A DNA stretch of 64,000 bases from Glycomyces sp. NRRL B-16210 (GTDB lineage Bacteria > Actinomycetota > Actinomycetes > Mycobacteriales > Micromonosporaceae), in assembly GCF_000719515.1 (NCBI RefSeq), contig NZ_JOGR01000010.1, positions 62,001 through 126,000 of the forward strand. Reading direction: 5' to 3'. Position numbers and translations under genes: made by a program. Under the pieces are notes generated by a model. The model was not told where the DNA came from. It did not search any database and worked only from the letters and a program-made list of their open reading frames with translations. Position 1 is the first letter of the stretch; each line of letters opens with the position of its first letter. Positions 8,701 to 15,978 of this stretch are shown in pieces.

Positions 8701-8904
8701 ACGGGGATCGCCAACGTGGTGTGCTCGCAGGGGCTCTGGAAGCGCTGGCAGAGCGTGGCCTCGGTCGCCAAGGCGCTGCGGATCAAGGGAACGGTCGAGA
8801 AGGCGGCGGACGCGCACGCGAGCGCGATGCCGATGATCGTGGCCTACAAGCTCGTCGAGCTGGACTTGAACAGCCCGGCGGCGCCGTCCCGGGACTTCCG
8901 TTGA
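5722..8904 (+). CDS. dnaE2: Error-prone DNA polymerase III alpha subunit DnaE2 (ImuC)
   Basis: A 1060-residue C-family polymerase. The N-terminal PHP domain begins AELHCHSYYSFADGADSP with ITDHDGFYG and ends near TNNVHY. The polymerase core carries GRGSAANSAVCYALGIT and the PDIDIDIESGRREEVIQYVY motif with its catalytic Asp residues, and later KFDLLGLG and LIRPGPIQGG. A C-terminal OB-fold (VEIAGIVTHRQRPSTAKGVTFLSLEDETG) completes it. Length and absence of the replicative DnaE1 tail fit DnaE2, the polymerase of SOS mutagenesis that works with ImuA' and ImuB. The 144-bp gap from imuB shows no terminator, so it is probably in the same SOS transcript. GGAGG lies 12 bases upstream of the ATG. Confidence 0.95.
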   Translation: MTAYAELHCHSYYSFADGADSPADLVAEAAELGLTGLAITDHDGFYGIPQFAAAAADAGLLTVFGAELDLGMSRARRGQPDPAGEHLVVLARDPAGYRRLSRAITEAKLATGEKDLPQYDLRRLAEHAGGRWQILTGCRKGPLNAAIDNAPSKRDGLRAAERRLRELLDWFGPGNVAVELTCHDLPGDIERIEALASVAYRCGAPVVATNNVHYAAPRRHRVAAALAAIRSRRTLDTIDPYLPAAAAAHLRSGAEMARRFADFPDAVANAAAIAAECEFNLRLLAPQLPRFPVQRGYDDFSYLARRVREGALQRYGPFDDERVPGAWKQLEKELGVIKALGFEGYFLIVFDIVNFCREHDIFCQGRGSAANSAVCYALGITNVDPVGFGLLFERFLSADRDGPPDIDIDIESGRREEVIQYVYAKYGRDRAALVANVVSYRPRSAVRDAAKALGHSHDQAVAWSKRLHHWSGLDPDEAEGVPVDVQALAAELARMPQHLGIHPGGMVLTEQPVSEIVPVEPARMKDRTVLQWDKEDCADASLVKFDLLGLGMLEALHRMVDLVRGFHGEQVDLAALPPDDPEVYAMLRRADTVGVFQVESRAQMATLPRLRPEVFRDLVAEVALIRPGPIQGGAVHPYLRRRQGEPWRDKVPEVLHKTLAKTYGVPLFQEQLMQIAIDAAGFDGGEADRLRRAMGAKRSAERMEELKARLYTGMAERGIVGDQADQIYEQLKSFADFGFPESHAASFAHLVYSSSWLKCHYPAAFYAGLLASQPMGFYSPASLIADAQRHGLAVLAPDVNASKENAALIDTETPAVPPVHGAADLRLGLDNVKGLGDPAAQRIVAARETDGPFTSLADLARRAGLDRQRLEKLAVAGALESLEPDRRQALWAAGTVDERPGTIPGTGPAAPPPTLPGMSAAELARADYTGLGLSVETHPMELVRAELDADGVLPARRLPHMKDGKRVEIAGIVTHRQRPSTAKGVTFLSLEDETGIANVVCSQGLWKRWQSVASVAKALRIKGTVEKAADAHASAMPMIVAYKLVELDLNSPAAPSRDFR

Positions 8905-8920
8905 GGACGGCTTCCGAGGT

Positions 8921-9367
8921 CTAGGGCGTGGCCTTGGTGAAGGTCATGTCGAAGTCGTGGGTCCAGGTGCGGCCCTGGTCGCGGGAGAGGTCCAAGCGCA
9001 CGTCGATGCGGGTGCCGTCGGGGGTGAAGGTGCCGGAGAAGTGCTGGAAGAAGTCCGGGCCGCGCCGCTCCAGGGACCAGGAGTCGTCGCTGAGGTGCAT
9101 CGTGAAGTCGCGGGTGGCGCCGCGGGAGTCGTAGTAGCGGTAGGCGTAGCCGTCGTCGCCGGGGCCGATGACGGCCAGCCATTCGGGGAAGTCGGGGTGC
9201 TCGATGGTGAGGCTCTGGACGAGGAAGGCGCCGCCGAGGGCCCATTCGAAGTTGCTGGAGCCGGAGATGGGGGCGCGGGAGACGGCGGGGTCGGGGTGCC
9301 GGACCTCGACGGCCCAGGTCCCTGCCAGTGTGCGGAGCCGTTCCAGGCGCGGGTCGTTCGTCACCAT
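8921..9367 (-). CDS. DUF1579/lipocalin-like small protein
   Basis: A 148-residue cytoplasmic protein beginning LERLRTLAGTWAVEVRHP and continuing as alternating beta strands (FEWALGGAFLVQSLTIEH, YAYRYYDSRG, FTMHLSDDSWSLER, FSGTFTPDGTRIDVRLDLS). This resembles the DUF1579 / heme-binding-like beta-barrel proteins that open with a G-T/S-W motif and are common in actinomycetes. No ligand residues can be assigned. It lies downstream of and convergent with dnaE2, with only 16 bp between the stop codons. Confidence 0.6.
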   Translation of the reverse strand: MVTNDPRLERLRTLAGTWAVEVRHPDPAVSRAPISGSSNFEWALGGAFLVQSLTIEHPDFPEWLAVIGPGDDGYAYRYYDSRGATRDFTMHLSDDSWSLERRGPDFFQHFSGTFTPDGTRIDVRLDLSRDQGRTWTHDFDMTFTKATP

Positions 9368-9454
9368 GTCTGCCTCCGTGCGTCGGTGCGGGGTACCGCG
9401 AGCCTAGGCGATGCGCGGGCGTCGCCGGAGCACGGCGGCCGCGTGTTCGGAGCG

Positions 9455-9488
9455 CGCGAGGGCCCGGCCGTGCGGCCGGGCCCTCGCG
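9455..9488 (-). terminator. Hairpin terminator after MFS gene
   Basis: Perfect 15-bp stem (CGCGAGGGCCCGGCC / GGCCGGGCCCTCGCG) with a GTGC loop, six bases past the stop of the leftward MFS gene. Confidence 0.85.
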
Positions 9489-9493
9489 GTTCG

Positions 9494-10981
9494 TCAGTGG
9501 GCGGCGATGACCTCGCCGTTCTCGTCGTCGGGCTTCTTGACCAGGAGCGAGGCGGCGACGGCGACGAGGGCCATGCAGGTGCCCCAGACGAAGGCCTGGT
9601 GGATGCCTGCGGCCTCGGCGGCGACCTTGGTGGCGCCGGCCTCCATGCTCGCGGCGGCGCCGGTGGTCATGAGGGTGATGAACACGGCGGTGCCCGCGGC
9701 GCCGGCGACCTGCTGGAGGGTGCTGACGATGGCGCTGCCGTGCGAGTAGAGCTCCACCTTCAGCGATCCGAGCGAGGAGGTCATGAGCGGGGTCATGAGC
9801 ATGCTCAGGCCGATGCTCATGAGCACGTGGATGACCACGACGAACCGGCTCGAGCTGGACTGGTCGAGGAGGGTCATGAGCGCGAGCGAGCCGGCGACGG
9901 CGACGGACCCGGGGATGACCAGGGGCCGGGGGCCGAAGCGGTCGAACAGGCGCCCGACGATGGGGCCGGACAGGCCCATCGCGAGGCCGCCGGGCAGGAC
10001 CACGAGGCCGGTCTCCAGGGTGGTGAGGTCGAGGACCTGCTGGAGGTAGATCGGCAGGAGGATGAGCGAGCCGAACAGGGTGGCCATCGAGATCAGCAGC
10101 ATGATGACGCCGACGGTGAAGGGGCGGCTGAGGAACGGCCGCAGGTCCATCAGGGCGTTGCCGGTGCGCTGGAGGCGCAGTTGGCGGAAGACGAACAGCG
10201 CCAGCGAGGCGAAGCCGGCGCCGATCGCGACGGCGGGCGGGACCGGGGTGTGGCCCCCGCCGGCGGATTCGCCGATGCTGCTGAGGCCGTAGATGAGGCC
10301 GCCGAAGGCGATCGCGGAGAGCACGGCCGAGAGCAGGTCGAACTTGACGGCGCGCGGTTCGGTGAGGTTCTTGATGAGGGCCCCGCCGAGGACGAGCGCG
10401 AGGACGGCGATGGGCAGGACCGACAGGAACATCAGGCGCCAGCTGCCCTGGGAGAGGATGAACCCGGAGAAGGCCGGTCCGATCGCGGGCGCGACGGCGA
10501 TGACGATGGTGATGAACCCGATGGTGCGTCCGCGGCGGTCGGCCGGGACGAAGGTCATGACGGTGGTCATGAGCAGCGGCAGCATGACGGCGGTGCCGCT
10601 GGCCTGGATGACGCGGCCGGCGACGAGGACCGAGAAGTACGGGGCCGAGGCGGCCAGCGCCGTGCCGGCGGTGAACAGCGCCATGGCGGAGATGAAGACC
10701 GCGCGGGTGGTGAAGCGCTGGAGGATGAGGCCGGTCATGGGGATGACGACGGCCATGGTGAGCATGAACCCGGTCGTCAGCCACTGGACGGTGGCGGCGC
10801 TGAGGCTGAACTCCTCCATGAGGCGGGTGAGCGCTACACCCATCACCGTCTCGTTGAGGATCATGACGAACGTCGCCACGAGGAGCACGCCGAGCACGAG
10901 TTTGATCTGACGCGGGATGCCGGTCTCCGGGGTGTCGTCGGCCGTCTCGGGTGCGTCGGCCGGTCGCTGGTCAACGGTCAT
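9494..10981 (-). CDS. MFS drug-efflux transporter, DHA2 (EmrB/QacA) family
   Basis: A 495-residue integral membrane protein with about 14 hydrophobic helices. The first helix region KLVLGVLLVATFVMILNETV is followed by VQWLTTGFMLTMAVVIPMTG and the motif-A-like loop TRAVFISAM. The PADRRGRTIGFITIVIA and GPAFSGFI segments resemble motif C of proton antiporters. The C-terminal KKPDDENGEV tail is cytoplasmic. It likely exports lipophilic drugs or metabolites in exchange for protons. It is divergent from a TetR regulator 133 bp away, the usual arrangement for a drug-inducible pump, and is closed by a perfect hairpin. Confidence 0.88.
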   Translation of the reverse strand: MTVDQRPADAPETADDTPETGIPRQIKLVLGVLLVATFVMILNETVMGVALTRLMEEFSLSAATVQWLTTGFMLTMAVVIPMTGLILQRFTTRAVFISAMALFTAGTALAASAPYFSVLVAGRVIQASGTAVMLPLLMTTVMTFVPADRRGRTIGFITIVIAVAPAIGPAFSGFILSQGSWRLMFLSVLPIAVLALVLGGALIKNLTEPRAVKFDLLSAVLSAIAFGGLIYGLSSIGESAGGGHTPVPPAVAIGAGFASLALFVFRQLRLQRTGNALMDLRPFLSRPFTVGVIMLLISMATLFGSLILLPIYLQQVLDLTTLETGLVVLPGGLAMGLSGPIVGRLFDRFGPRPLVIPGSVAVAGSLALMTLLDQSSSSRFVVVIHVLMSIGLSMLMTPLMTSSLGSLKVELYSHGSAIVSTLQQVAGAAGTAVFITLMTTGAAASMEAGATKVAAEAAGIHQAFVWGTCMALVAVAASLLVKKPDDENGEVIAAH

Positions 10982-11078
10982 GGGGGAAGGTTCCTTCGGT
11001 GGTGTTCCTGGCCGGTGCCCACGGCCCGCCGGGCCCTCGGGGATGGCGGGGGCGGGGCGGGCGCACCGGAAGCGTCAG

Positions 11079-11107
11079 TGACTGTCAAACATTACAGTTG
11101 CTACCAT
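11079..11107. promoter_or_regulatory. TetR/MFS divergent promoter with candidate operator
   Basis: ACTGT (11081-11085) and ACAGT (11094-11098) form an inverted repeat around CAAACATT. TTGACA read on the reverse strand (11083-11088) can serve the MFS gene; TGACTG (11079) and TACCAT (11102) can serve the TetR gene, whose ATG follows seven bases later. A repressor here would cover both promoters. Confidence 0.5.
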
Positions 11108-11114
11108 CCGATTC

Positions 11115-11717
11115 ATGTCCGCCGGTGGGAGTCTGCGAGAGGTATCACGTCGGGCCGTGCAGTCTCGGATCGCACGGACCGCCGAGTCCCTGTTCGCCGA
11201 GAAGGGGTTCGAGGAGACGACGGTCGACGAGATCGCCGAGGCGGTGGGGATGTCCCAGCGCAGCTTCTTCCGGTACTTCGCCTCGAAGGACGAGGTCGTG
11301 TTCGACAGCTTGGAGCGCTTGAGCGAGGAGCTCGCGCAGCGGCTCGCGGCGCGGCCGCTGGAGGAGCCCGCGTGGGACTCGCTGCGCCGCTCGTTCGATC
11401 CGGTGGCCGAGCGCTTCGCCGATCCCGAGCATCGCGACCACGACGCGGCGATCCAGCGGATCATCGACCGCAGTCCGAGGCTGCTGTCGGCGTACCTGGG
11501 CCGGCTCGAACGCCTTCAACGGGCGTTGACGGACGCGCTGGTGGCGCGGTCGGTCCGCCGCGCGGAGCGCGGGCAGGACGTGGTGGTGCTGCGCGCGATG
11601 GTGGGCGGCGCGTGCGCGTGCCTGCACGCGGCGACGGTCCACGCGGGGGCCGACCCGGAGGTGTTCGGCCCCAGTCTGGACCGGGCGATGGAGGCCTTGC
11701 GGCCCGCGGAGGTCTGA
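11115..11717 (+). CDS. TetR/AcrR-family transcriptional regulator
   Basis: A 200-residue regulator. The N-terminal helix-turn-helix is canonical: RIARTAESLFAEKGFEETT, then IAEAVGMSQRSFFRYFASKDEVVF. The C-terminal ligand domain is helical and of normal length, with a MVGGACACLHAATVHAGA helix. It probably represses the divergent MFS pump and itself through the ACTGT/ACAGT operator. The start follows a possible -10 (TACCAT) by only seven bases, so the transcript may be nearly leaderless. Confidence 0.88.
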   Translation: MSAGGSLREVSRRAVQSRIARTAESLFAEKGFEETTVDEIAEAVGMSQRSFFRYFASKDEVVFDSLERLSEELAQRLAARPLEEPAWDSLRRSFDPVAERFADPEHRDHDAAIQRIIDRSPRLLSAYLGRLERLQRALTDALVARSVRRAERGQDVVVLRAMVGGACACLHAATVHAGADPEVFGPSLDRAMEALRPAEV

Positions 11718-11740
11718 GCCGGGCTCGGGTCTCGTCGGGC

Positions 11741-12364
11741 TCAGTGGTGGTGCTGGTGGACGACGGCGTGGCCTTTGCCTCGGCCGATGAGCCAGCGGTT
11801 GACCGGGACGGTGATCACGAACGCCAGCGCGAGCGCCGCGGCCAGGGAGATCCAGAACCGGGGGTCGGCGAGTCCGGCGTCCATGGCGCCGGGGATGGCG
11901 AGCATGAAGGCGTTGTCGACGATCTCCATGACGGCGATGGAGAGGGTGTCGGCCGCGAGGGCGACTTTCAGGGCTTGGCGGAAGGTCAGTCCGACGCGCA
12001 TGACGCCGCGCATGGTGAGGGCGTAGCCGAAGACGAAGGCGAGCGCGATGGCGAGGACGATCGTGGCCGCGCCGTGCCAGCCGAGGGCGGTGCCGATGAC
12101 CATGCCGAGGACTTCGCCGATGGCGCAGCCGGTGAGGCAGTGGAGGGTGGCCGAGACGGCCATGCTCCAGGTGGCGGGCGGGTGGTCGGAGTGGGGGTCG
12201 GGGTGGTTTGAGCGGGAGGGCTCGCGGTCTTCACGGGGGTCGGGGTCGTGGGATTCGGGGTCGTGGGCTTCGTGGCGGTTGGATTCGGAGCCGTGGGGTT
12301 CATTGCCTTGCGGCTCATGGCTTTGGGGTTCGGCGTCTTGCGGCTCGTGGTCGGCGTGGTCCAC
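11741..12364 (-). CDS. DUF4396 membrane protein with His-rich N-terminus and C-terminus
   Basis: A 207-residue protein. The first about 65 residues are a hydrophilic His/Glu/Pro/Asp repeat region (units like HEPQ, HEAHDPESHDPDP). The DUF4396 core follows, with four or so hydrophobic helices (WSMAVSATLHCLTGCAIGEV, IVLAIALAFVFGYALTM, LALAFVITVPVNRWLIG), and the chain ends VVHQHHH. Conserved Cys and His in LHCLTGC plus the His-rich ends suggest metal handling, although no substrate is established for the family. GTG 12364 was chosen because GAGAGGA lies about eight bases upstream; the open frame before it is proline/arginine-rich noise. Transcribed toward and convergent with the TetR gene. Confidence 0.7.
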   Translation of the reverse strand: MDHADHEPQDAEPQSHEPQGNEPHGSESNRHEAHDPESHDPDPREDREPSRSNHPDPHSDHPPATWSMAVSATLHCLTGCAIGEVLGMVIGTALGWHGAATIVLAIALAFVFGYALTMRGVMRVGLTFRQALKVALAADTLSIAVMEIVDNAFMLAIPGAMDAGLADPRFWISLAAALALAFVITVPVNRWLIGRGKGHAVVHQHHH

Positions 12365-12931
12365 AGTGCGGTTCCTCTCGTGGGCGGCCGGTCTCGGCGC
12401 GGCGGACGGGCGGGGGCCGGTGACGGTCCGTCCGGTTCCGGTGGCGAACCGCGGGATCCCCCGCCGGGCTCGTTCGGACTCCGGCGACCCGATCAGTATC
12501 CGCCGCAACCGGCTCCAGGTCACGCGCAATCGCCGCACGGGCCGCCGAATCCCGGTCGACGCCGGCCTGGTTCGGGCGGACCGGGGCGGCCGGCCACGAG
12601 GGGTCGGGCACGGCCGCGGCCTCGACGGCCCTGGACGAGATTCACGCGGCGGCGATCGGCGACCACATCGCCGCTTCGGTCTGATCCCGTCGTGAGCGTC
12701 GGGGCGACCCGCCCCTCACGGGCGCGGGTTGTTCGTTATCGCCGTCGGCTGGGCCGTCATCTCCAGCACCCGCCCCTCATCGGCGCGGGTTGTTCAGCGC
12801 GCTTGCGGGGCGGGCCGTTCGGATGATCCTCACACTCGCGTCGAATGCGTTTGTCGAACCGTCGCGACCGGTGCAAGCTGGTCCGGGGCGCGCTGCGGCG
12901 GCCCCTGCCGCCACTGCCCGATTGGACCGCC
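12365..12931. other. 567-bp intergenic region between DUF4396 gene and MFS gene
   Basis: No convincing gene is seen. Open frames here are Arg/Pro/Ser-rich and overlap on both strands. The right half contains the duplicated 28-bp hairpin element at 12707-12795. The stretch 12845-12931 could be an N-terminal extension of the next gene. Confidence 0.6.
12707..12795. repeat. Two 28-bp direct repeats, each able to form a hairpin
   Basis: Copies at 12707-12734 and 12768-12795 (ACCCGCCCCTCA... ending GCGCGGGTTGTTC) differ at two positions and are 61 bp apart. Each contains ACCCGCCCC opposed by GGCGCGGGT. They lie 140-220 bp upstream of the MFS start and could be leader hairpins or protein-binding sites. 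Confidence 0.7.
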
Positions 12932-14131
12932 GTGACCGATTCCGCCCTGCGCGACCGCACCGACCCCGCCCTGGCGAACTGGCGCAACGCCGTGTTCGCC
13001 GTGTTCGCGCTCTCGGGTTTCGTCTTCGCCAACTGGGCCGCGCGCGTGCCCAACATCCGCGACATCCTCGAAGCCTCGACCCAGGAGATGGGCATCCTCA
13101 TCCTGGGGATCGCGATCGGCGCGATCATCGGGCTCGTGGCCTCCAGCCACGTCATCACGTACATGGGCGCGACCAAGGCGATCAGGTGGTTCCTCGCCAC
13201 CGCGGCCGCCGGGCTGCTCGCGCTGGGCGTGATCGCGCAGTTCGCGCCGAGCTACTGGGTGCTGTTCGCGGCCCTCATGGTCCTGGGCGCGGGCAACGCG
13301 ATCCTCGACGTGGCGATGAACCTCTCCGGTGCGGCCAACGAGCGGCGCATCGGCAAGACGCTCATGCCGATGTTCCACGCCGGGTTCAGCGTCGGCACCA
13401 TGCTCGGGGCCGGGCTCGGGGCCCTCACCGAGCAGCTCGGCGTGCCCGTCGGCGCCCACCTGGGCGTCACCGGCGCCGCGGTGGTCGTCGCCGCCCTCTA
13501 CGTGGTCCGGCACCTCCAGCCGGCCGAGGAGCCGGTCGCGCCCGGTTCGGCCACCGGCTGGCGGACCCGCCTGACCTCGTGGACCGACCCGCGCATCCTC
13601 GTCATCGGCCTGATCATCCTCGGCATGGGCTTCGCCGAGGGCACCGCGAACGACTGGCTGGGCCTGGCGATGGTCGACGGCTACGGGCTGACCAACCCCG
13701 GCGGTGCGGCCGTGTTCGCCGTGTTCGTCACCGCCATGACCGCCGGGCGGTTCTGCGGCGGGATGTTCCTCGACCGGTTCGGGCGCGTCCCGGTCCTCGC
13801 CGGGTCGGCGTTCCTCGCGTTCGCCGGCCTGCTGCTGGTCATCTACGGGCCGAGCACGCCGTTCGCGGTCGTCGGCGTCGTCCTGTGGGGCATCGGCGCG
13901 TCGCTCGGGTTCCCGGTCGGCATGTCGGCGGCCGCAGACGACCCGAAGCGGGCCACCGCGAACGTCGCGGCCGTCGCCACCATCGGGTACACGGCGTTCC
14001 TCATCGGGCCGCCGCTCATCGGCCTCCTCGGCGACCAGGTGGGGCTGCGCAGCGCGTTCCTCGTGGTGCTCGTGCTCGTGGCGATCGCGCTCGTCGCGAC
14101 CCCGGCAGCGCGCAAGCCGAAGCACCTCTGA
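12932..14131 (+). CDS. MFS transporter, YbjJ/fucose-permease-like
   Basis: A 399-residue carrier with about 12 hydrophobic helices. WRNAVFAVFALSGFVFANWAARVPNIRDIL at the start and MNLSGAANERRIGKTLMPMFHAGFSVG in the middle are typical of the YbjJ-like MFS branch of uncertain substrate. Motif-like RFCGGMFLDRFGRVPVL lies between helices 8 and 9. GTG 12932 was preferred because the chain then starts shortly before helix 1; an ATG at 12845 in the same frame would add 29 basic residues and has no ribosome-binding site. No regulator is adjacent. Confidence 0.82.
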   Translation: MTDSALRDRTDPALANWRNAVFAVFALSGFVFANWAARVPNIRDILEASTQEMGILILGIAIGAIIGLVASSHVITYMGATKAIRWFLATAAAGLLALGVIAQFAPSYWVLFAALMVLGAGNAILDVAMNLSGAANERRIGKTLMPMFHAGFSVGTMLGAGLGALTEQLGVPVGAHLGVTGAAVVVAALYVVRHLQPAEEPVAPGSATGWRTRLTSWTDPRILVIGLIILGMGFAEGTANDWLGLAMVDGYGLTNPGGAAVFAVFVTAMTAGRFCGGMFLDRFGRVPVLAGSAFLAFAGLLLVIYGPSTPFAVVGVVLWGIGASLGFPVGMSAAADDPKRATANVAAVATIGYTAFLIGPPLIGLLGDQVGLRSAFLVVLVLVAIALVATPAARKPKHL

Positions 14132-14140
14132 GCGGGCCGG

Positions 14141-14701
14141 TCAGGACCGGCGGTCCTTGGGGGGCTTTCGGCGCTGCCGGCGCGTTCGCTCGCGCAGGTA
14201 GCGGCGCCGGAGGGATCGCAGGCCGTAGCGGGAGGCGTTGCGGTCGCGTGCGATGTTCTTGTCGAGGATCCGCTGCTGCTCCCAGATCGGCTTGAGGTTG
14301 AACCAGCGCTGATAGCCCAGGCCTCCGATGAGCCCGGCGATGAGCGCGAGGGCGAGGGCCGTGAGCAGGGCCCGCATCGCGAACTCCCACGCGGAGCCGC
14401 CTTCGGGCTCGCGCAGGTGCGCGGCCGCCGAGCCCGCGCTCGCGAGCGGGAGCACGATCGCGAAGGTGATCGCGAAGGCGGGCAGGGAGTGGTGGCTGGA
14501 GTCGAGCGAGTTCCTCCCCCGGTTGGCGTCGGCGGCGGCGATCTCGGCGTCGAGCCGCTTCGACTCGGCGAGGGACGCTTCGGTCTCGGGGTTGACGCGC
14601 CGGGCGATCGCGAGGGAGGCGAGTGCGGCGGCCCAGAGGATCAGGGCCGAGCCGAGCGGGGCGGCGAGGCCGATGAGCAGGGCTTCCAAAGGCGGTCTCA
14701 T
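14141..14701 (-). CDS. Hypothetical membrane protein with basic C-terminal tail
   Basis: A 186-residue protein not recognised as a named family. Predicted helices: LLIGLAAPLGSALILWAAALASLAIA near the N-terminus, FAITFAIVLPLASAG in the middle, and ALLTALALALIAGLIGG. The last 45 residues are strongly basic (RDRNASRYGLRSLRRRYLRERTRRQRRKPPKDRR) and probably lie in the cytoplasm near nucleic acid or phospholipid. Its ATG overlaps the stop of a 44-residue upstream ORF (ATGA at 14698-14701), so the two are translationally coupled. Function unknown. Confidence 0.6.
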   Translation of the reverse strand: MRPPLEALLIGLAAPLGSALILWAAALASLAIARRVNPETEASLAESKRLDAEIAAADANRGRNSLDSSHHSLPAFAITFAIVLPLASAGSAAAHLREPEGGSAWEFAMRALLTALALALIAGLIGGLGYQRWFNLKPIWEQQRILDKNIARDRNASRYGLRSLRRRYLRERTRRQRRKPPKDRRS

Positions 14702-14832
14702 CGGCGGCTCCGCTTGCGGCCGCGCAGGGCGACGAGGGTGGTGAGGAGGACGGCTACCGCGCCGAGGGCCGCTGCGATCGTCCACATCGCGAAGGCCACG
14801 CCCCAGCCGGGGACGGTCCACAGCTCGCCCAT
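14698..14832 (-). CDS. 44-residue single-pass membrane micro-protein
   Basis: The ORF reads MGELWTVPGWGVAFAMWTIA, continues as AALGAVAVLLTTLVAL, and ends RGRKRSRR. It has one transmembrane helix and a basic cytoplasmic end. AGAGGA lies six bases upstream of the ATG, a good ribosome-binding site, and the stop overlaps the next start (ATGA). The SD, hydrophobic segment and coupling support a real gene, probably a partner of the 186-residue membrane protein. Confidence 0.65.
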   Translation of the reverse strand: MGELWTVPGWGVAFAMWTIAAALGAVAVLLTTLVALRGRKRSRR

Positions 14833-14933
14833 GGCGGTCCTCTCGTCGCGGAGCCTGATGCGCACATACTAGGTCGGCGCCGCGCGTAGGACGCTTGTGC
14901 GTTGCGGGGCAGGAAGAACGGTCGGCGTGCGGG

Positions 14934-14962
14934 TTGACAGGCGGTGCCGCCGAGGCGACACT
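14934..14962 (+). promoter_or_regulatory. Promoter of DUF1838 gene
   Basis: TTGACA (14934-14939), 17-bp spacer, GACACT (14957-14962). The ATG at 14971 is eight bases past the -10, so the mRNA is probably leaderless. Confidence 0.6.
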
Positions 14963-14970
14963 GTGTCCTC

Positions 14971-15975
14971 ATGTCGAAGCCTGCAACGCACTTGCGCCGA
15001 CCGGTCGCGCGCCTCGCGATCGCCGCCGTGGCCGCGGTGGCGGCCCTCATCGTCGCCGAAGGGGACGCCTTGTCACATCAGACGCCGGATCCGACCGACC
15101 CCGGCCCGCTCTACTCGCTCGTGGACGACCCGCTCGGGCGCACCTACCTGCGGGTGCTGGGCCGGCCCGACGGCGCGGACATGGTCTACCGGATCTCCGG
15201 GGCCGTGTACGCGGACGTGCCGGGGGACGCCCTGGCCTCGGGGCCGCGCCACGGCGCGAAGCTGTTCGGCTTCGAGGGGTACAACATCCGCCGCCTCTAC
15301 CGCGATCCGGGGACGGATCAACTGCGGCTGCTCACCCGCGAGCTGGTCTTCTACACCGACCCGGCCGATCCGACGCGGATCCTCACCGAGTGGGCCAACC
15401 CGGCCGACGAGCGCACCTACCCGGTGGTGCCGGTCAACAACGACGAGGTCAACCAGGGGCCGTTCCCGATCGACGCCGGGTTCACCGGGCCGCCGGCGCA
15501 GACGGTGCTCGACCGGACGGTGTGGACGCTCGACATCCCGCCGCGCACCGACCTGGGCGCGACGCTCGGGGAGGACTTCGGGCTGCCGGGCGGGATCTAC
15601 ACGACCTGGGAGCTGTTCGACTTCACCGTGGACTCCAAGGAGATCCGGCGCAACGCGGGGCACCGGGTCCCGACCGGGGCGATGCCGGTGGTCGGCACGT
15701 GGAGCCGGGTCGGGCCGTGGCCGCCGTTCATGTGCCTCTCGGAGGCCGACACCGGCGGGGCCGGGGTGGTCTACCACGCCCGCAGTTGGACGCTCGACGG
15801 CTACGAGGACCTCGAGCCGTGGATCAGGGAGGCGGTCGAGGCGGACTATCCGCTCTACACGGCCGCGCCCGAGGCGCCGAGGCAGAGCCAGACCTCGTGG
15901 AGCTCGTTCTGGGCCAAGGAGCTCGGTGAAGGCGCGATGAGCTGGGCCGAGTGGTGCGAGGCGAACGGGAGCTGA
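14971..15975 (+). CDS. Exported DUF1838-family protein
   Basis: A 334-residue protein with a signal-like N-terminus (RLAIAAVAAVAALIVAEGDALS, cleavage likely after ALS). The mature part has features of DUF1838 proteins: PLYSLVDDPLGRTYLRVLGRPDG, the repeated W/Y-rich beta segments KLFGFEGYNIRRL and TTWELFDFTVD, and MPVVGTWSRVGPWPPFMCL near the C-terminus. The family has no established activity. It is preceded by a TTGACA-N17-GACACT promoter at leaderless spacing, and its stop faces the GNAT gene three bases away. Family call is moderate. Confidence 0.65.
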   Translation: MSKPATHLRRPVARLAIAAVAAVAALIVAEGDALSHQTPDPTDPGPLYSLVDDPLGRTYLRVLGRPDGADMVYRISGAVYADVPGDALASGPRHGAKLFGFEGYNIRRLYRDPGTDQLRLLTRELVFYTDPADPTRILTEWANPADERTYPVVPVNNDEVNQGPFPIDAGFTGPPAQTVLDRTVWTLDIPPRTDLGATLGEDFGLPGGIYTTWELFDFTVDSKEIRRNAGHRVPTGAMPVVGTWSRVGPWPPFMCLSEADTGGAGVVYHARSWTLDGYEDLEPWIREAVEADYPLYTAAPEAPRQSQTSWSSFWAKELGEGAMSWAEWCEANGS

Positions 15976-15978
15976 GGC

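Noticed and set aside
8957..12211. A 1084-codon + strand frame spanning MFS, TetR and DUF4396 genes
   Set aside because: It overlaps three well-supported genes, and its His/Glu/Asp/Gly-rich sequence is the usual complement of a membrane-protein gene.
12248..12826. Possible gene on the + strand opposite the DUF4396 start
   Set aside because: Composition is Gly/Arg/Pro noise, it runs antisense to the His-rich repeats, and no start signal is present.
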